Both the position numbers and the translations under genes were made by a program. The notes below the pieces were generated by a model. It was not told the origin of the DNA, did not search any database, and saw nothing but the letters and a program-made list of their open reading frames with translations. This document shows, in pieces, positions 27,601 through 34,997 of a DNA stretch of 64,000 bases (its first letter is position 1; the number at the start of each line of letters is the position of its first letter). Source of the stretch: CAZCCV01 sp964497515 (GTDB lineage: Bacteria; Armatimonadota; UBA5829; DTLH01); contig CAZCCV010000002.1 in the NCBI GenBank assembly GCA_964497515.1, forward strand, positions 62,001 through 126,000. Direction: 5' to 3'.

Positions 27601-29131
27601 GTATTTTGTCAGCGATGATGGCTATCTGTACTCCGTGCTGGCAGAAGTCAATCCGCCCAACCCCAAGACAAAAATGCTGGATGTCACGGCGAAAGACTCT
27701 GAATCCTGGTTTGTCGTGCAGCAGATTGATCCGGCGGGTGCATCGGGCACAAACAGGCGGAATCTGTCGCTTGCCGGCGGGAATGGATTGCTGGCAGTCC
27801 CTACGGATTCCGGATTATATGTGTTCAAGAACCAGACAACGCTTGTTACCGACAACAGACGAGTGATGGAGATCGGCAGCGACGGAAGAGTGATTTGGTC
27901 ATGCGACTCTGTCATTCAGCCCGAGATAATTAGTGACTCTGTGCCGCCTGTTTACGGTATCCTCCCTCAGGAGCTGAATAAGCCGCTTGTTGCACAGAAA
28001 CTGGGGTCTTCCGACTACCTTGTTGTCGACTCCGGAAATGACAGAGTGATACGAATGGACAAAGGTGGCCAGGTCACCTGGTCGCTAAGCCAGTTCATCG
28101 ACCCACAGGGGCTTCTCCGCTCCGGCGAACCGCTTCGTCTGAAGAATCCGAGCGATGCTGTAGTGTGGGGTGAGTTTGAGAAGCGCGATGGCAAATGGTA
28201 CTATCTGTACCACTGTCTCGTAGCCGACAGCGGAAATTTCCGGATTGTCGATATTGTCAACCGCTTCAATGCCAACGACAAGATGCAGATTCTAAGTCCA
28301 TATGGCGTAGATTCGAACGGAAGACCGATTCACGAATTGAACTGGGTGTCGCAGACTACCAGCAGGGACAAACGATACTCATACAACTCTATAGAGCTAG
28401 TGCGCGGCAATCCGGGCGGAGACCCGAGCCGCTTGATGAATTGGATATGGGCGTCCACCTCGAACTATGGGCTCGGAACCGCGACCGATCCGACACAGAA
28501 AGAGAGTACAGGAGGAGGTCAGCTCGGTGGTGCTATCATCAGTATGGAGTACCGCGAGAGCGCATCAGCAAACTCGGCTGAATGGAATTATCTGGACGGA
28601 AGAGTCGATGGACAGTTGACCACACTCCTTGATAACAAAGGCGCCGGGCCCGCGATTGCACTTTCGCGACCGAGTTACTTCACTGTGCTCGATTCCGGCA
28701 CTCAACGGCTGCTGATATGCGATTCTTCCGCTGTATACGTGACGGAGGGACGCGACATTCAGTGGAAGTTCACCTCGGAGGACTATCGAAATATGCCGCG
28801 CGAGGTGATAAATGAGTTCACACAGACTCCTGTCCCGAGACCGGTTCGAATACCGATTCCGTTTTCTCCACAGCGTGCGCAGATGCTTGACGACGGTACG
28901 TGCCTTATTGTAAATAGCTTTGCTGGCAGGATGTACGACAAGGCGGGCAGCAAGTTTACCGGAGAGATATTCAGAGTCGATTCTAGTCACAATCTGCGCT
29001 GGTTCACTCCAAGGCTCTGGTGGGTGCCAGATACACCGACCAGCCAGCCAGGGGATGACGGCGTATTCGTTCAGAAGACGTTGAATGCTCCCAATATGGA
29101 TCAGCCTACTTCGGCACAGCGGCTGAAATAG
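24656..29131 (+). CDS. Large secreted beta-propeller-type protein in the pilY1 position
   Basis: A 1491-residue exported protein. A signal peptide (about residues 1-28) is followed by a domain of some 250 residues with an amidotransferase/DUF4159-like look (KLRRFVDGGGCLWVDGG). Then come repeated blade-like segments of PQQ/beta-propeller type, e.g. TSGNTIYAFDANPE, TDGRVYVFDT, SDGVVYAYSP, SDDGYLYSVLAE, and later VVDSGNDRVIRM and VADSGNFRIVDI, which resemble NHL-type blades. It closes the minor-pilin gene set and stands where pilY1 stands in Pseudomonas-type operons. PilY1 is also a large exported propeller protein at the pilus tip. No PilY1 homology is claimed. Three ATGs in tandem (24656, 24659, 24662) make the exact start uncertain. 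Confidence 0.75.
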   Translation: MMMRRKIPIIATLAVLISVALTTGVFAAGQLYVDKQRTINAGVLVPTRPNSTLADPAAPFVFYIMGAREDAKPHAWNFVNPLAGGRDSFKNVKDYWLVSLPQTTFENLIKFDVLYLSTTQLVNFRMADKDKLRRFVDGGGCLWVDGGAGMTFSSVLGDAFFLPQMNFVSGGSGIPMLAQRLHPVVTNPFWLNQDEITILGQGPTTINPGYDSGFGSMPDPNTLSPVVLLSGGLGAAKPTIATVEYGSGRIVVTSHFIGGMIERPVTGNTAVNVITTQNSNLMFANTSALRFAYNVVAYGSSSTSFRKNYRRSGVSIENLAAPLDPKWRAPIVSPGGATIENSPVIWKNMIFVTSGNTIYAFDANPEFDLDQNGNLDDGVPNPGQPFDLVWSYSCPGQISSPTVATMLDPRTSGQLSASDFIMVNCTDGRVYVFDTVPVDSSTGMIATNPGAAQPIPSFWKVTMNVGSGPLLPPVAQNGWIYCVGSDGVVYAYSPIISAGSGTFDLPADSWAVPLFPGTSGYNVSVKSGPLLGYVKNQTNGAIVQVLYVVARPPMISTDPNAGNPNDCIYALPLYVCSDRLMPRNPNALRGSPTGAIPFRIGFLSGMGTNLPVSKYPAPEVWAYNPVYNAADADAVTPVPVEADFQQSNTGTVNITVTPPNRIGPNIRVYATYGIDYSAFQSSMSAPVPMYELKPKVGGSVDIINLSINATPAMGSNDTLYMGVKNDSSIGDPGSGHAWVYSVWFDGNPSAARLKWNYFLHGGGLMQDPTSTVSSTGRVPLDAADPSRLWGVRAKDPVTGAIVPVRHLEVRSTPAVTRDKVFAIATTDNPGSPNLPRSYLLCFKADSSFVIRLNRSLYDTSNNQRMSVKLWQPDFLFNTANVAQSPLLTSVQVPSDMIDYNSGTVTINDFAKLRVQGSSISGVQTSPLTPSLPVWVFINNQPVPINEVDLSSWDNLLWALPIPNNGSHVTSVSSSPIVLGDYVYFVSDDGYLYSVLAEVNPPNPKTKMLDVTAKDSESWFVVQQIDPAGASGTNRRNLSLAGGNGLLAVPTDSGLYVFKNQTTLVTDNRRVMEIGSDGRVIWSCDSVIQPEIISDSVPPVYGILPQELNKPLVAQKLGSSDYLVVDSGNDRVIRMDKGGQVTWSLSQFIDPQGLLRSGEPLRLKNPSDAVVWGEFEKRDGKWYYLYHCLVADSGNFRIVDIVNRFNANDKMQILSPYGVDSNGRPIHELNWVSQTTSRDKRYSYNSIELVRGNPGGDPSRLMNWIWASTSNYGLGTATDPTQKESTGGGQLGGAIISMEYRESASANSAEWNYLDGRVDGQLTTLLDNKGAGPAIALSRPSYFTVLDSGTQRLLICDSSAVYVTEGRDIQWKFTSEDYRNMPREVINEFTQTPVPRPVRIPIPFSPQRAQMLDDGTCLIVNSFAGRMYDKAGSKFTGEIFRVDSSHNLRWFTPRLWWVPDTPTSQPGDDGVFVQKTLNAPNMDQPTSAQRLK

Positions 29132-29145
29132 GTTTGACATCGATA

Positions 29146-29190
29146 ACAGTGCGAGTGGTGATGCTTTTCGGCCGCACCACTCGTTGCTGT
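29146..29190 (+). terminator. Long imperfect hairpin after the pilus operon
   Basis: CGAGTGGTG (29152-29160) and CACCACTCG (29175-29183) form a 9-bp stem, extended by ACAG/CTGT after a short mismatch. It lies between the propeller gene and hemW. There is no T-run, so it may be a transcript-end stabiliser or weak terminator. Its overlap with an in-frame TTG at 29184 argues for the later hemW start. Confidence 0.5.
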
Positions 29191-29204
29191 GTACGGAACT
29201 GAAA

Positions 29205-30335
29205 ATGCCGAGCCCAAAAGCCGCTTACATCCACATTCCATTCTGTCGTTCAAAGTGCTTCTACTGTGATTTCAACTCGTATCCGGGAATGGAAGTTGAG
29301 GCAGATGAATATATCACAGCGCTTCTTGCTGAGATAGATGCATCTTGGGTCGATAGCAGCATCCTTCAAACTGTATACATAGGTGGAGGTACTCCAACGG
29401 TTCTCGCGGCAGCGCATTTATCTCGAGTGCTCGATGCACTGAAACACAAGTTCCGATTATCTCTTGATGCCGAGACTACCGTTGAAGCTAACCCGGGCAC
29501 TGTCGACAACAGCTACCTCAGAAGTCTTCTATCTGCTGGATTCAATCGCCTCAGCATCGGGGTGCAGTCTTTCGATGATGGCACACTAAAACAACTCGGC
29601 CGAATCCACAGTGCTGACGAGGCCCTTAGCGCGTTTGAGACCGCGCGTAATGTCGGGTTCACAAACATCGGTATCGATCTCATGTATGCTCTTCCGGAGC
29701 AGACGCTCTCGAACTGGCAAAGCACTTTGAACACTGCAATTGCTCTTCGGCCAGAGCATGTATCACTTTACGAGCTTACGGTGGAGGAGGGGACACCTTT
29801 CGGAGATTCCCACTCAAAGAGTCAACTTGTGCTGCCAGACGAGGATCTGCAGATAGAAATGTATCAGGCAGCGATTAACACACTGACTTCGGTAGGTTAC
29901 GAACAATATGAAATATCCAATTTCGCGCTTGCAGGCCGCCGTTCGCGTCACAATCAGGTGTACTGGCGAAACGACCCTTACTATGGATTTGGCGCAGGTG
30001 CTACGGGCTACGTAAATGGAACCCGTTACAGTAACGCAGCGCATCCATCTGAGTATATTTCGAGAATGGAGTCATCTGGCAATGCTGTAGTCACAACCGA
30101 AAACATTTCTGGCCGACGGTCAATGGGGGAGACTATTATGCTTGGGCTTCGCATGCTTGATGGTGTGGATCTACACGCGTTTCAAGAGCGGTATTCAGCT
30201 GATTTGTTGTCGATTTATGTGGAAGAAGTTGCCCGATTCACCCGTAAAGGGTTGCTGCAGGTGAAAGATGACCATTTGCAGCTTACTTCTTCTGGGTTGC
30301 TTCTAGCAAACGAGGTTTCTGCAGCGTTTCTCTAG
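29205..30335 (+). CDS. hemW: Radical SAM heme chaperone HemW
   Basis: A 376-residue radical-SAM protein. The cluster motif C-x3-C-x2-C is at residues 14, 18 and 21 (CRSKCFYCDF). The residue two after the last Cys is Phe, as in HemW, rather than the extra Cys of the coproporphyrinogen dehydrogenase HemN. GGGTPT near residue 65 is the SAM-binding glycine motif, and the C-terminal HemN domain is present. HemW carries and inserts heme into respiratory enzymes. The ATG at 29205 leads straight into PSPKAAYIHIPFC. A TTG at 29184 lies inside a hairpin. The bacterioferritin gene follows, also heme- and iron-related. Confidence 0.92.
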   Translation: MPSPKAAYIHIPFCRSKCFYCDFNSYPGMEVEADEYITALLAEIDASWVDSSILQTVYIGGGTPTVLAAAHLSRVLDALKHKFRLSLDAETTVEANPGTVDNSYLRSLLSAGFNRLSIGVQSFDDGTLKQLGRIHSADEALSAFETARNVGFTNIGIDLMYALPEQTLSNWQSTLNTAIALRPEHVSLYELTVEEGTPFGDSHSKSQLVLPDEDLQIEMYQAAINTLTSVGYEQYEISNFALAGRRSRHNQVYWRNDPYYGFGAGATGYVNGTRYSNAAHPSEYISRMESSGNAVVTTENISGRRSMGETIMLGLRMLDGVDLHAFQERYSADLLSIYVEEVARFTRKGLLQVKDDHLQLTSSGLLLANEVSAAFL

Positions 30336-30349
30336 TAGCAGAGAGCCTC

Positions 30350-30363
30350 ATTTTTGCAAAAAT
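30350..30363. repeat. 14-bp perfect palindrome after hemW
   Basis: ATTTTTGCAAAAAT is a perfect 14-bp palindrome 15 bases after the hemW stop and about 100 bases before the bacterioferritin gene. It could be an operator for the ferritin gene or a short terminator for hemW. It does not match the Fur or PerR consensus that I know. Confidence 0.35.
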
Positions 30364-30465
30364 CAGTCTTCACCATCCACTTACTCCGGGATTGAAACCC
30401 CATCTGTAAGGGTAACATCCATTCAGCCGGGATGCTCGGCAGTTATCACTAATGAGGAGGCAGGT

Positions 30466-30924
30466 ATGAAACAGAAAGTGATTGAAGCGCTGAACAAAGC
30501 GCGAGAGCAGGAGTTGCACGCGATACTACAGTACATGCTGGAGCATTACGAGCTGGAAGACCAAGGCTTCAACAAACTCGCCGGTATCATCAAAGCAATG
30601 GCTATAGTCGAGATGAACCACGCCGAAGAGCTTGCTGAGAGGATTTTGTTCCTTGGTGGAAAACCGATCCGCAAACCGGAAGGCGACACGAAAGAGGGAC
30701 TGAGTATCGCCGAGATGCTCAAGATCAACAGAGATCTCGAGGTTGCTGCGGTCGAGATGTACAACGACTTCGCCAAACTCTGCGCGGAACAAGGCGATCA
30801 CGTGTCCAAAGCGTTGTTCGAGCGCCTTACGGTAGATGAAGAAGAGCATCTGGACGAGTTCGAAAAGATTCTAAACCACGTCGAAAAGCTCGGTAGCGCA
30901 TATATCGCTACTCTAACGGTCTAA
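30466..30924 (+). CDS. bfr: Bacterioferritin
   Basis: A 152-residue four-helix iron-storage protein with ferroxidase activity, assembling as a 24-mer. Ferroxidase ligands are visible as E16, E49 and H52 (IVEMNHAEELAERILFLGG), with a second set in the fourth helix (TVDEEEHLDEFE). Met50, next to E49, corresponds to the axial heme ligand that separates bacterioferritin from non-heme ferritins. TGAGGAGGCAGGT precedes the ATG. The gene appears monocistronic, between hemW and an FAD reductase. A link to iron or heme homeostasis with these neighbours is plausible. Confidence 0.92.
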   Translation: MKQKVIEALNKAREQELHAILQYMLEHYELEDQGFNKLAGIIKAMAIVEMNHAEELAERILFLGGKPIRKPEGDTKEGLSIAEMLKINRDLEVAAVEMYNDFAKLCAEQGDHVSKALFERLTVDEEEHLDEFEKILNHVEKLGSAYIATLTV

Positions 30925-31089
30925 TCTGCCGACAGTAGATCACTGGCGCGCAGTGGTTTCATTCATACACACTGTTCGAGCACGTTTGTAGTTTTCAGCG
31001 CTCGGACACTCTCCTCCCGGTGAGCTTGTTTTGAGTATCGCGGCTCCTGGGCAGGCTTTCTACTGCTACCCACACAGGAGGTTCCTGAT

Positions 31090-32298
31090 ATGAAGAATAA
31101 GTCATACGATCATATTATTGTTGGAGGCGGGCTCGCCGCAACGAACGCAGCACAGGGTATCAGGGAGCGAGACAAGAATGCTTCCGTGCTCATCATCGGC
31201 GCCGAGCGCTATCTTCCTTACCACAGGCCACCACTTAGCAAAAAGCTCTGGATTGGAAACAAACAGGTGGAGAGCATCTTCATAAAAGATGAAGCATTCT
31301 ACCGCGAAAATGGCATCGATATTCTGCTGGGCATTGAAGTCGCGGCTATTGATGCAGCGGCAAAGACAGTCACAGCAGAAGACGGTAACACCTGGCAGTA
31401 CGGCAAACTCCTTCTCGCAACCGGAGGGGTTCCTCGTAAGCTCAATATCCCCGGTGGCGATTTGGAAGGTGTCAGTAACTATCGCTATCTGGACGATTAT
31501 CTAGTTGCAAAAGCCGAGGCGGTAGCCGGAAGATCCGTAGTCGTTATCGGTGGCGGATTTATCGGCTCAGAGATTGCTGCTGCACTGAATCTCAACGACA
31601 TCAAAGTGACTCTGGTATTTCCGGAACAACACTTGGTTCAGCGCGTCTTTCCGGAAGACCTTGCAAGAGCGATTAGTTCGGACTACGTCCGCCGTGGGGT
31701 TGAGCTTGCTGCGGGTGATGTGGCAGCGTCGATTGAACTGCAAAACGGGAAGTACAAGACTCGAACCAGAAAAGGAAAAACTCACGAGTCTGAGGTTGTA
31801 ATTGTCGGTGCGGGGATTGTTCCATCTGTCGAACTCGCCTCATCTGCAGGTCTTAAGGTGTCGAATGGGATAGAAGTCAACCAGTATCTTCAGACTTCAA
31901 ATCCCGACATCTTTGCGGCCGGAGACAACACTCTCTTCCCTTACACTGCGCTCGGTGGTGAGATGCGAAGAGTCGAGCATTGGGATAATGCAGTCAACCA
32001 GGGGCGATATGCCGGGCACAATATGGTCGAGCGAGACCAAGCATACGACTATATGCCGTATTTCTTCTCTGATCTCTTTGATTTTGGATACGAAGCAGTG
32101 GGCGACGTCGATTCTCGCTTGGAGACCTTCGCAGACTGGCAGACGGAGTTCGAGAAAGGCGTTATCTACTACCTGAAAGACAACGTTGTGCGTGGTGCAA
32201 TGATGTGTGGAGTTTGGGATAAAGTCCTCGAAGCCAGCGAACTGATCAGAAGCGGTCGCAAAGTGACACAAGACGATCTTCGCGGAGCGATCAAGTGA
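31090..32298 (+). CDS. FAD/NAD(P)-dependent oxidoreductase (ferredoxin/rubredoxin reductase type)
   Basis: A 402-residue pyridine-nucleotide-disulfide-type flavoenzyme. FAD-binding VGGGLAATNA lies near residue 11, the second Rossmann motif VVIGGGFIGSEIAAAL near 150, and the FAD phosphate motif IFAAGDN near 276. The C-terminal domain (about 325-400) resembles the reductase C domain of AIF- and putidaredoxin-reductase-like enzymes. There is no CxxC redox pair, so thioredoxin reductase is excluded. The likely role is electron transfer from NAD(P)H to a small iron-sulfur protein, but the partner is unknown. A clear AGGAGG precedes the ATG. It stands alone between bfr and the folate genes. Confidence 0.85.
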   Translation: MKNKSYDHIIVGGGLAATNAAQGIRERDKNASVLIIGAERYLPYHRPPLSKKLWIGNKQVESIFIKDEAFYRENGIDILLGIEVAAIDAAAKTVTAEDGNTWQYGKLLLATGGVPRKLNIPGGDLEGVSNYRYLDDYLVAKAEAVAGRSVVVIGGGFIGSEIAAALNLNDIKVTLVFPEQHLVQRVFPEDLARAISSDYVRRGVELAAGDVAASIELQNGKYKTRTRKGKTHESEVVIVGAGIVPSVELASSAGLKVSNGIEVNQYLQTSNPDIFAAGDNTLFPYTALGGEMRRVEHWDNAVNQGRYAGHNMVERDQAYDYMPYFFSDLFDFGYEAVGDVDSRLETFADWQTEFEKGVIYYLKDNVVRGAMMCGVWDKVLEASELIRSGRKVTQDDLRGAIK

Positions 32299-32499
32299 GC
32301 TCATACTGCTCGAGGAGATAACAACCAAACAGAGAAAGAGTATCCCACAATGGTGCGGCAAAACACCGCTGAGGCGTTGCTAAAGGAAATTCTTCGTCGG
32401 ATGTTGAAGGATAGCTCCTGGTAGCAAGAGATGGGAGGGTAAACGAGGAACGACTTCATCCTCGTAGCAAAAATCAATCGATTGCTTCATTGACATACT

Positions 32500-33264
32500 A
32501 TGGCTAAACTATCAATCAAGGGACAGACAGCACTGGTTACAGGGGCAGGGCAGCGTCTTGGGCGTGCTATTTCGCACGCTCTGGCTGATGAGGGCGTCAA
32601 TATAATCGCCCATTACAACACTTCGTGCGAGGAAGCACTGGCACTCGTAAGTGAACTTGAGGCAAAAGGTGTGAAGAGTTGGGCGTTCAAGGCGGATTTT
32701 AACGAGGCAAGTGAACGCGATAGTCTTGTAGATCAAGCTCTCTCCGTTGCCGGGTCGTTTCAGATTCTCATTAACAACGCTTCAATCTTTCCTGCAGATG
32801 AGTTAGATGACGTGACACTTTCGAGTCTTACGCGGAGTATCGAGATTAACGCTTGGACTCCGTTCACACTCAGCAGAGACTTCAAACAGAAGATTGGCAG
32901 AGGTGTAATAATCAACCTCGAAGACACTCGAATAGCGGGGTTTGATTGGAAGCACGTTGGTTATATCATAAGCAAACACGCTCTGGCGGCGTTTACACGA
33001 ATGATGGCTATCAAATATGCCCCAGACATACGAGTAAACGCTGTCCGTCCAGGGCTGATCCTGCCCCCACCGGGGAAGGATGTAAGCTATATCGAACGGC
33101 TTGCAGATTTACTTCCGCTCAAGAAGCACGGCGCAGCAGAGGACATCGCAGAGACAATAGTCTTCCTGGTAAAGAGCGACTTCATTACAGGTGAAGTAAT
33201 ATATGTCGACGGAGGGCGGCATCTGAAAGAGTATCCAGATGATGCCACGGGACCAACGAGTTGA
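32500..33264 (+). CDS. Short-chain pteridine reductase (FolM/PTR1-like)
   Basis: A 254-residue short-chain dehydrogenase with the sequence TGAGQRLG, which fits the TGx3RxG motif of pteridine reductases rather than the generic TGxxxGxG. The catalytic Ser of ordinary SDRs is replaced by Asp (NLEDTR), as in PTR1 and FolM, and YIISK supplies Tyr and Lys. These enzymes reduce dihydrofolate, dihydromonapterin or biopterin with NADPH. Its stop overlaps the folB start in a TTGA arrangement and folK follows, so a role in folate or pterin reduction is well supported. Sequence alone does not say whether it replaces DHFR. The region in front (32299-32499) holds no gene I can see. Confidence 0.82.
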   Translation: MAKLSIKGQTALVTGAGQRLGRAISHALADEGVNIIAHYNTSCEEALALVSELEAKGVKSWAFKADFNEASERDSLVDQALSVAGSFQILINNASIFPADELDDVTLSSLTRSIEINAWTPFTLSRDFKQKIGRGVIINLEDTRIAGFDWKHVGYIISKHALAAFTRMMAIKYAPDIRVNAVRPGLILPPPGKDVSYIERLADLLPLKKHGAAEDIAETIVFLVKSDFITGEVIYVDGGRHLKEYPDDATGPTS

Positions 33265-33617
33265 TAGATAAGATTCTAATTGATGATCTAACGGTCAGGT
33301 GTATTGTTGGTATTCGCCCTGAGGAGCGGCGAGAAAGGCAGGATGTCGTCATTAACATTGTCCTCTGGGCCGATTTGAAGCAGGCTGGCGTGAGTGACAA
33401 CATCCAGGATACTGTGGATTACAGTGCCATCAAGAAACGCGTTGTCGCTGATGTGGAGGCATCCAAATACCACCTGATTGAGACTTTGGCGGAGAACATC
33501 GCCGCGATCTGCCTGGATTACAGTGGAATAATGCGTGTTCAAGTGAACGTAGCCAAACCTCTGGCACTTAGATTTGCTCGCAGTGTTGCTGTAGAGATTG
33601 TTCGAGAACGGGAGTAG
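33261..33617 (+). CDS. folB: Dihydroneopterin aldolase
   Basis: A 118-residue enzyme that splits 7,8-dihydroneopterin into 6-hydroxymethyl-dihydropterin and glycolaldehyde in folate synthesis. It has the FolB N-terminus (DLTVRCIVGIRPEER), the substrate-binding DTVDYSAI segment near residue 50, and the catalytic Lys in VNVAKPLALRFA near residue 97. The start is TTG, overlapping the preceding stop by four bases. folK begins five bases after its stop. Normal family length. Confidence 0.94.
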   Translation: MIDKILIDDLTVRCIVGIRPEERRERQDVVINIVLWADLKQAGVSDNIQDTVDYSAIKKRVVADVEASKYHLIETLAENIAAICLDYSGIMRVQVNVAKPLALRFARSVAVEIVRERE

Positions 33618-33622
33618 CTCTG

Positions 33623-34138
33623 ATGGCGCGCGTGTTCATTGGCCTTGGGACCAATATCGAACCGCAGCACAATGCACGCCGGGCGCTAATTGAGCTTGTC
33701 GGTGCAGTTCACATCACGGCGATATCAACCATCTACAGAACCGAACCACAGGGCGGACCCGAGCAGCCTGCATTTTTTAATGCAGTTGTCGAAGTGGAAA
33801 GCGATCTGCCACCCTGCGAGCTAAAAAACGATGTCCTGCGCGAGATAGAGCACCGACTCGGGCGTAAGCGCAGCAAAGACAAGTCTGCTCCCCGAACGAT
33901 AGATCTCGATATTCTCATCCACGAGAACACTGTTCTGAGTGCAGGGGATCTGACAATACCAGATCCGGACATACCCGATCGTGCGTTCCTTGCAATTCCG
34001 CTCTTTGAGCTCGCTCCCAACCTGGTGCTGCCCGATTCTGGTGTTAGCATCAAGGAACTTGCGGCTAAGTTTGCCTGTCACACGATGGAACCGCTCTTGG
34101 AGTATACAGAATCGCTAAGGCAAGAAATCCTGAAGTAG
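33623..34138 (+). CDS. folK: 6-hydroxymethyl-dihydropterin pyrophosphokinase
   Basis: A 171-residue kinase that transfers pyrophosphate from ATP to 6-hydroxymethyl-7,8-dihydropterin, the step after FolB. The FolK features are GLGTNI near residue 6, YRTEPQGGPEQPAFFNAV in the pterin loop, and the metal and ATP motif RTIDLDILIHEN near residue 91. It ends the reductase-folB-folK group. Dihydropteroate synthase (folP) and folE are not in the window, so the pathway is completed elsewhere. It is convergent with the minus-strand activator gene 28 bases away. Confidence 0.95.
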   Translation: MARVFIGLGTNIEPQHNARRALIELVGAVHITAISTIYRTEPQGGPEQPAFFNAVVEVESDLPPCELKNDVLREIEHRLGRKRSKDKSAPRTIDLDILIHENTVLSAGDLTIPDPDIPDRAFLAIPLFELAPNLVLPDSGVSIKELAAKFACHTMEPLLEYTESLRQEILK

Positions 34139-34166
34139 ACCAGGGTGCCTGCAAAACAACCGGCGG

Positions 34167-34946
34167 TTATCTGGTGGCGCTTGATGCCGCAATGACTGCT
34201 GCACCTATAGCACCAGTCATCTGTGGAGTGGGAACAACAGATACGGGTTGCCCTATAGCGCGCTCGAGTGCCTTGTCCATCCCTGAAATCAGTGCAACTC
34301 CGCCAGTGAAGACAACAGGTGAAACAGCATTGCGTCCAACCATTGAGGATATTCTAGTTGCGATAGAGTCCTGCACTCCAGCGACAATATCTACCGGAGT
34401 AATTCCAGATGCCATGAGCCCAATGATTTCAGTTTCGGCAAAGACTATGCAAGTACTGCTGATTGAAGCCGGCTTGGTACTCTGAGCCGACATTTCGCCC
34501 AGTCTGTCTAGGTTAACATCCAGCCTATCTGCAATAACTTCAAGAAATCTACCTGTACCTGCAGCACAGCGGTCGTTCATTACGAAATCGTAGACCGAGC
34601 CATTATCATCCAGCCTCAATACTTTGCTGTCTTGGCCACCGATTTCGATTACGGTTCTTGCATTTGAAACTAGGTGATGAACACCTTTGGCGTGGCAAGT
34701 GATTTCTGTAATTGCTCTATCGGCTATATCTATCTGATTTCGCCCGTATCCGGTTGCGATTATGGCGTCTATGTCAGCGCGATTCAGATTGTGTTCCTCA
34801 ATCAGTTGATGAAACAGACCCGTTGCCAGCTCTCCACTGTCTGTTCCCTGATGCACTGTGCCGGATGCAATCACTGTCTGGTTCTCTGTGCTCATCAGAA
34901 CCGCTTTTATTGCGCGTGATCCGGCGTCTATTCCTACAGATATCAT
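34167..34946 (-). CDS. 2-hydroxyacyl-CoA dehydratase activator-like ATPase (BadF/HgdC family)
   Basis: A 259-residue ASKHA-fold ATPase. It has the N-terminal phosphate loop GIDAGSRAIKAVLM, the bridging [4Fe-4S] cysteines in DRCAAGTGRFLE and SSTCIVFAETEI, and the C-terminal FTGGVALISGMDKALE. Archetypes are dimeric iron-sulfur ATPases that inject one electron into 2-hydroxyacyl-CoA dehydratases or benzoyl-CoA reductase. The usual dehydratase subunits are not beside it. The upstream gene on the same strand is selA, 51 bases away. Such orphan activators occur in many anaerobes with unknown partners. GAGG lies five bases before the ATG. Confidence 0.88.
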   Translation of the reverse strand: MISVGIDAGSRAIKAVLMSTENQTVIASGTVHQGTDSGELATGLFHQLIEEHNLNRADIDAIIATGYGRNQIDIADRAITEITCHAKGVHHLVSNARTVIEIGGQDSKVLRLDDNGSVYDFVMNDRCAAGTGRFLEVIADRLDVNLDRLGEMSAQSTKPASISSTCIVFAETEIIGLMASGITPVDIVAGVQDSIATRISSMVGRNAVSPVVFTGGVALISGMDKALERAIGQPVSVVPTPQMTGAIGAAVIAASSATR

Positions 34947-34997
34947 AAAAACCTCTTCGGTACGGTTGAGCTTGTTTGGTATCGCAAGTATTTGCTT

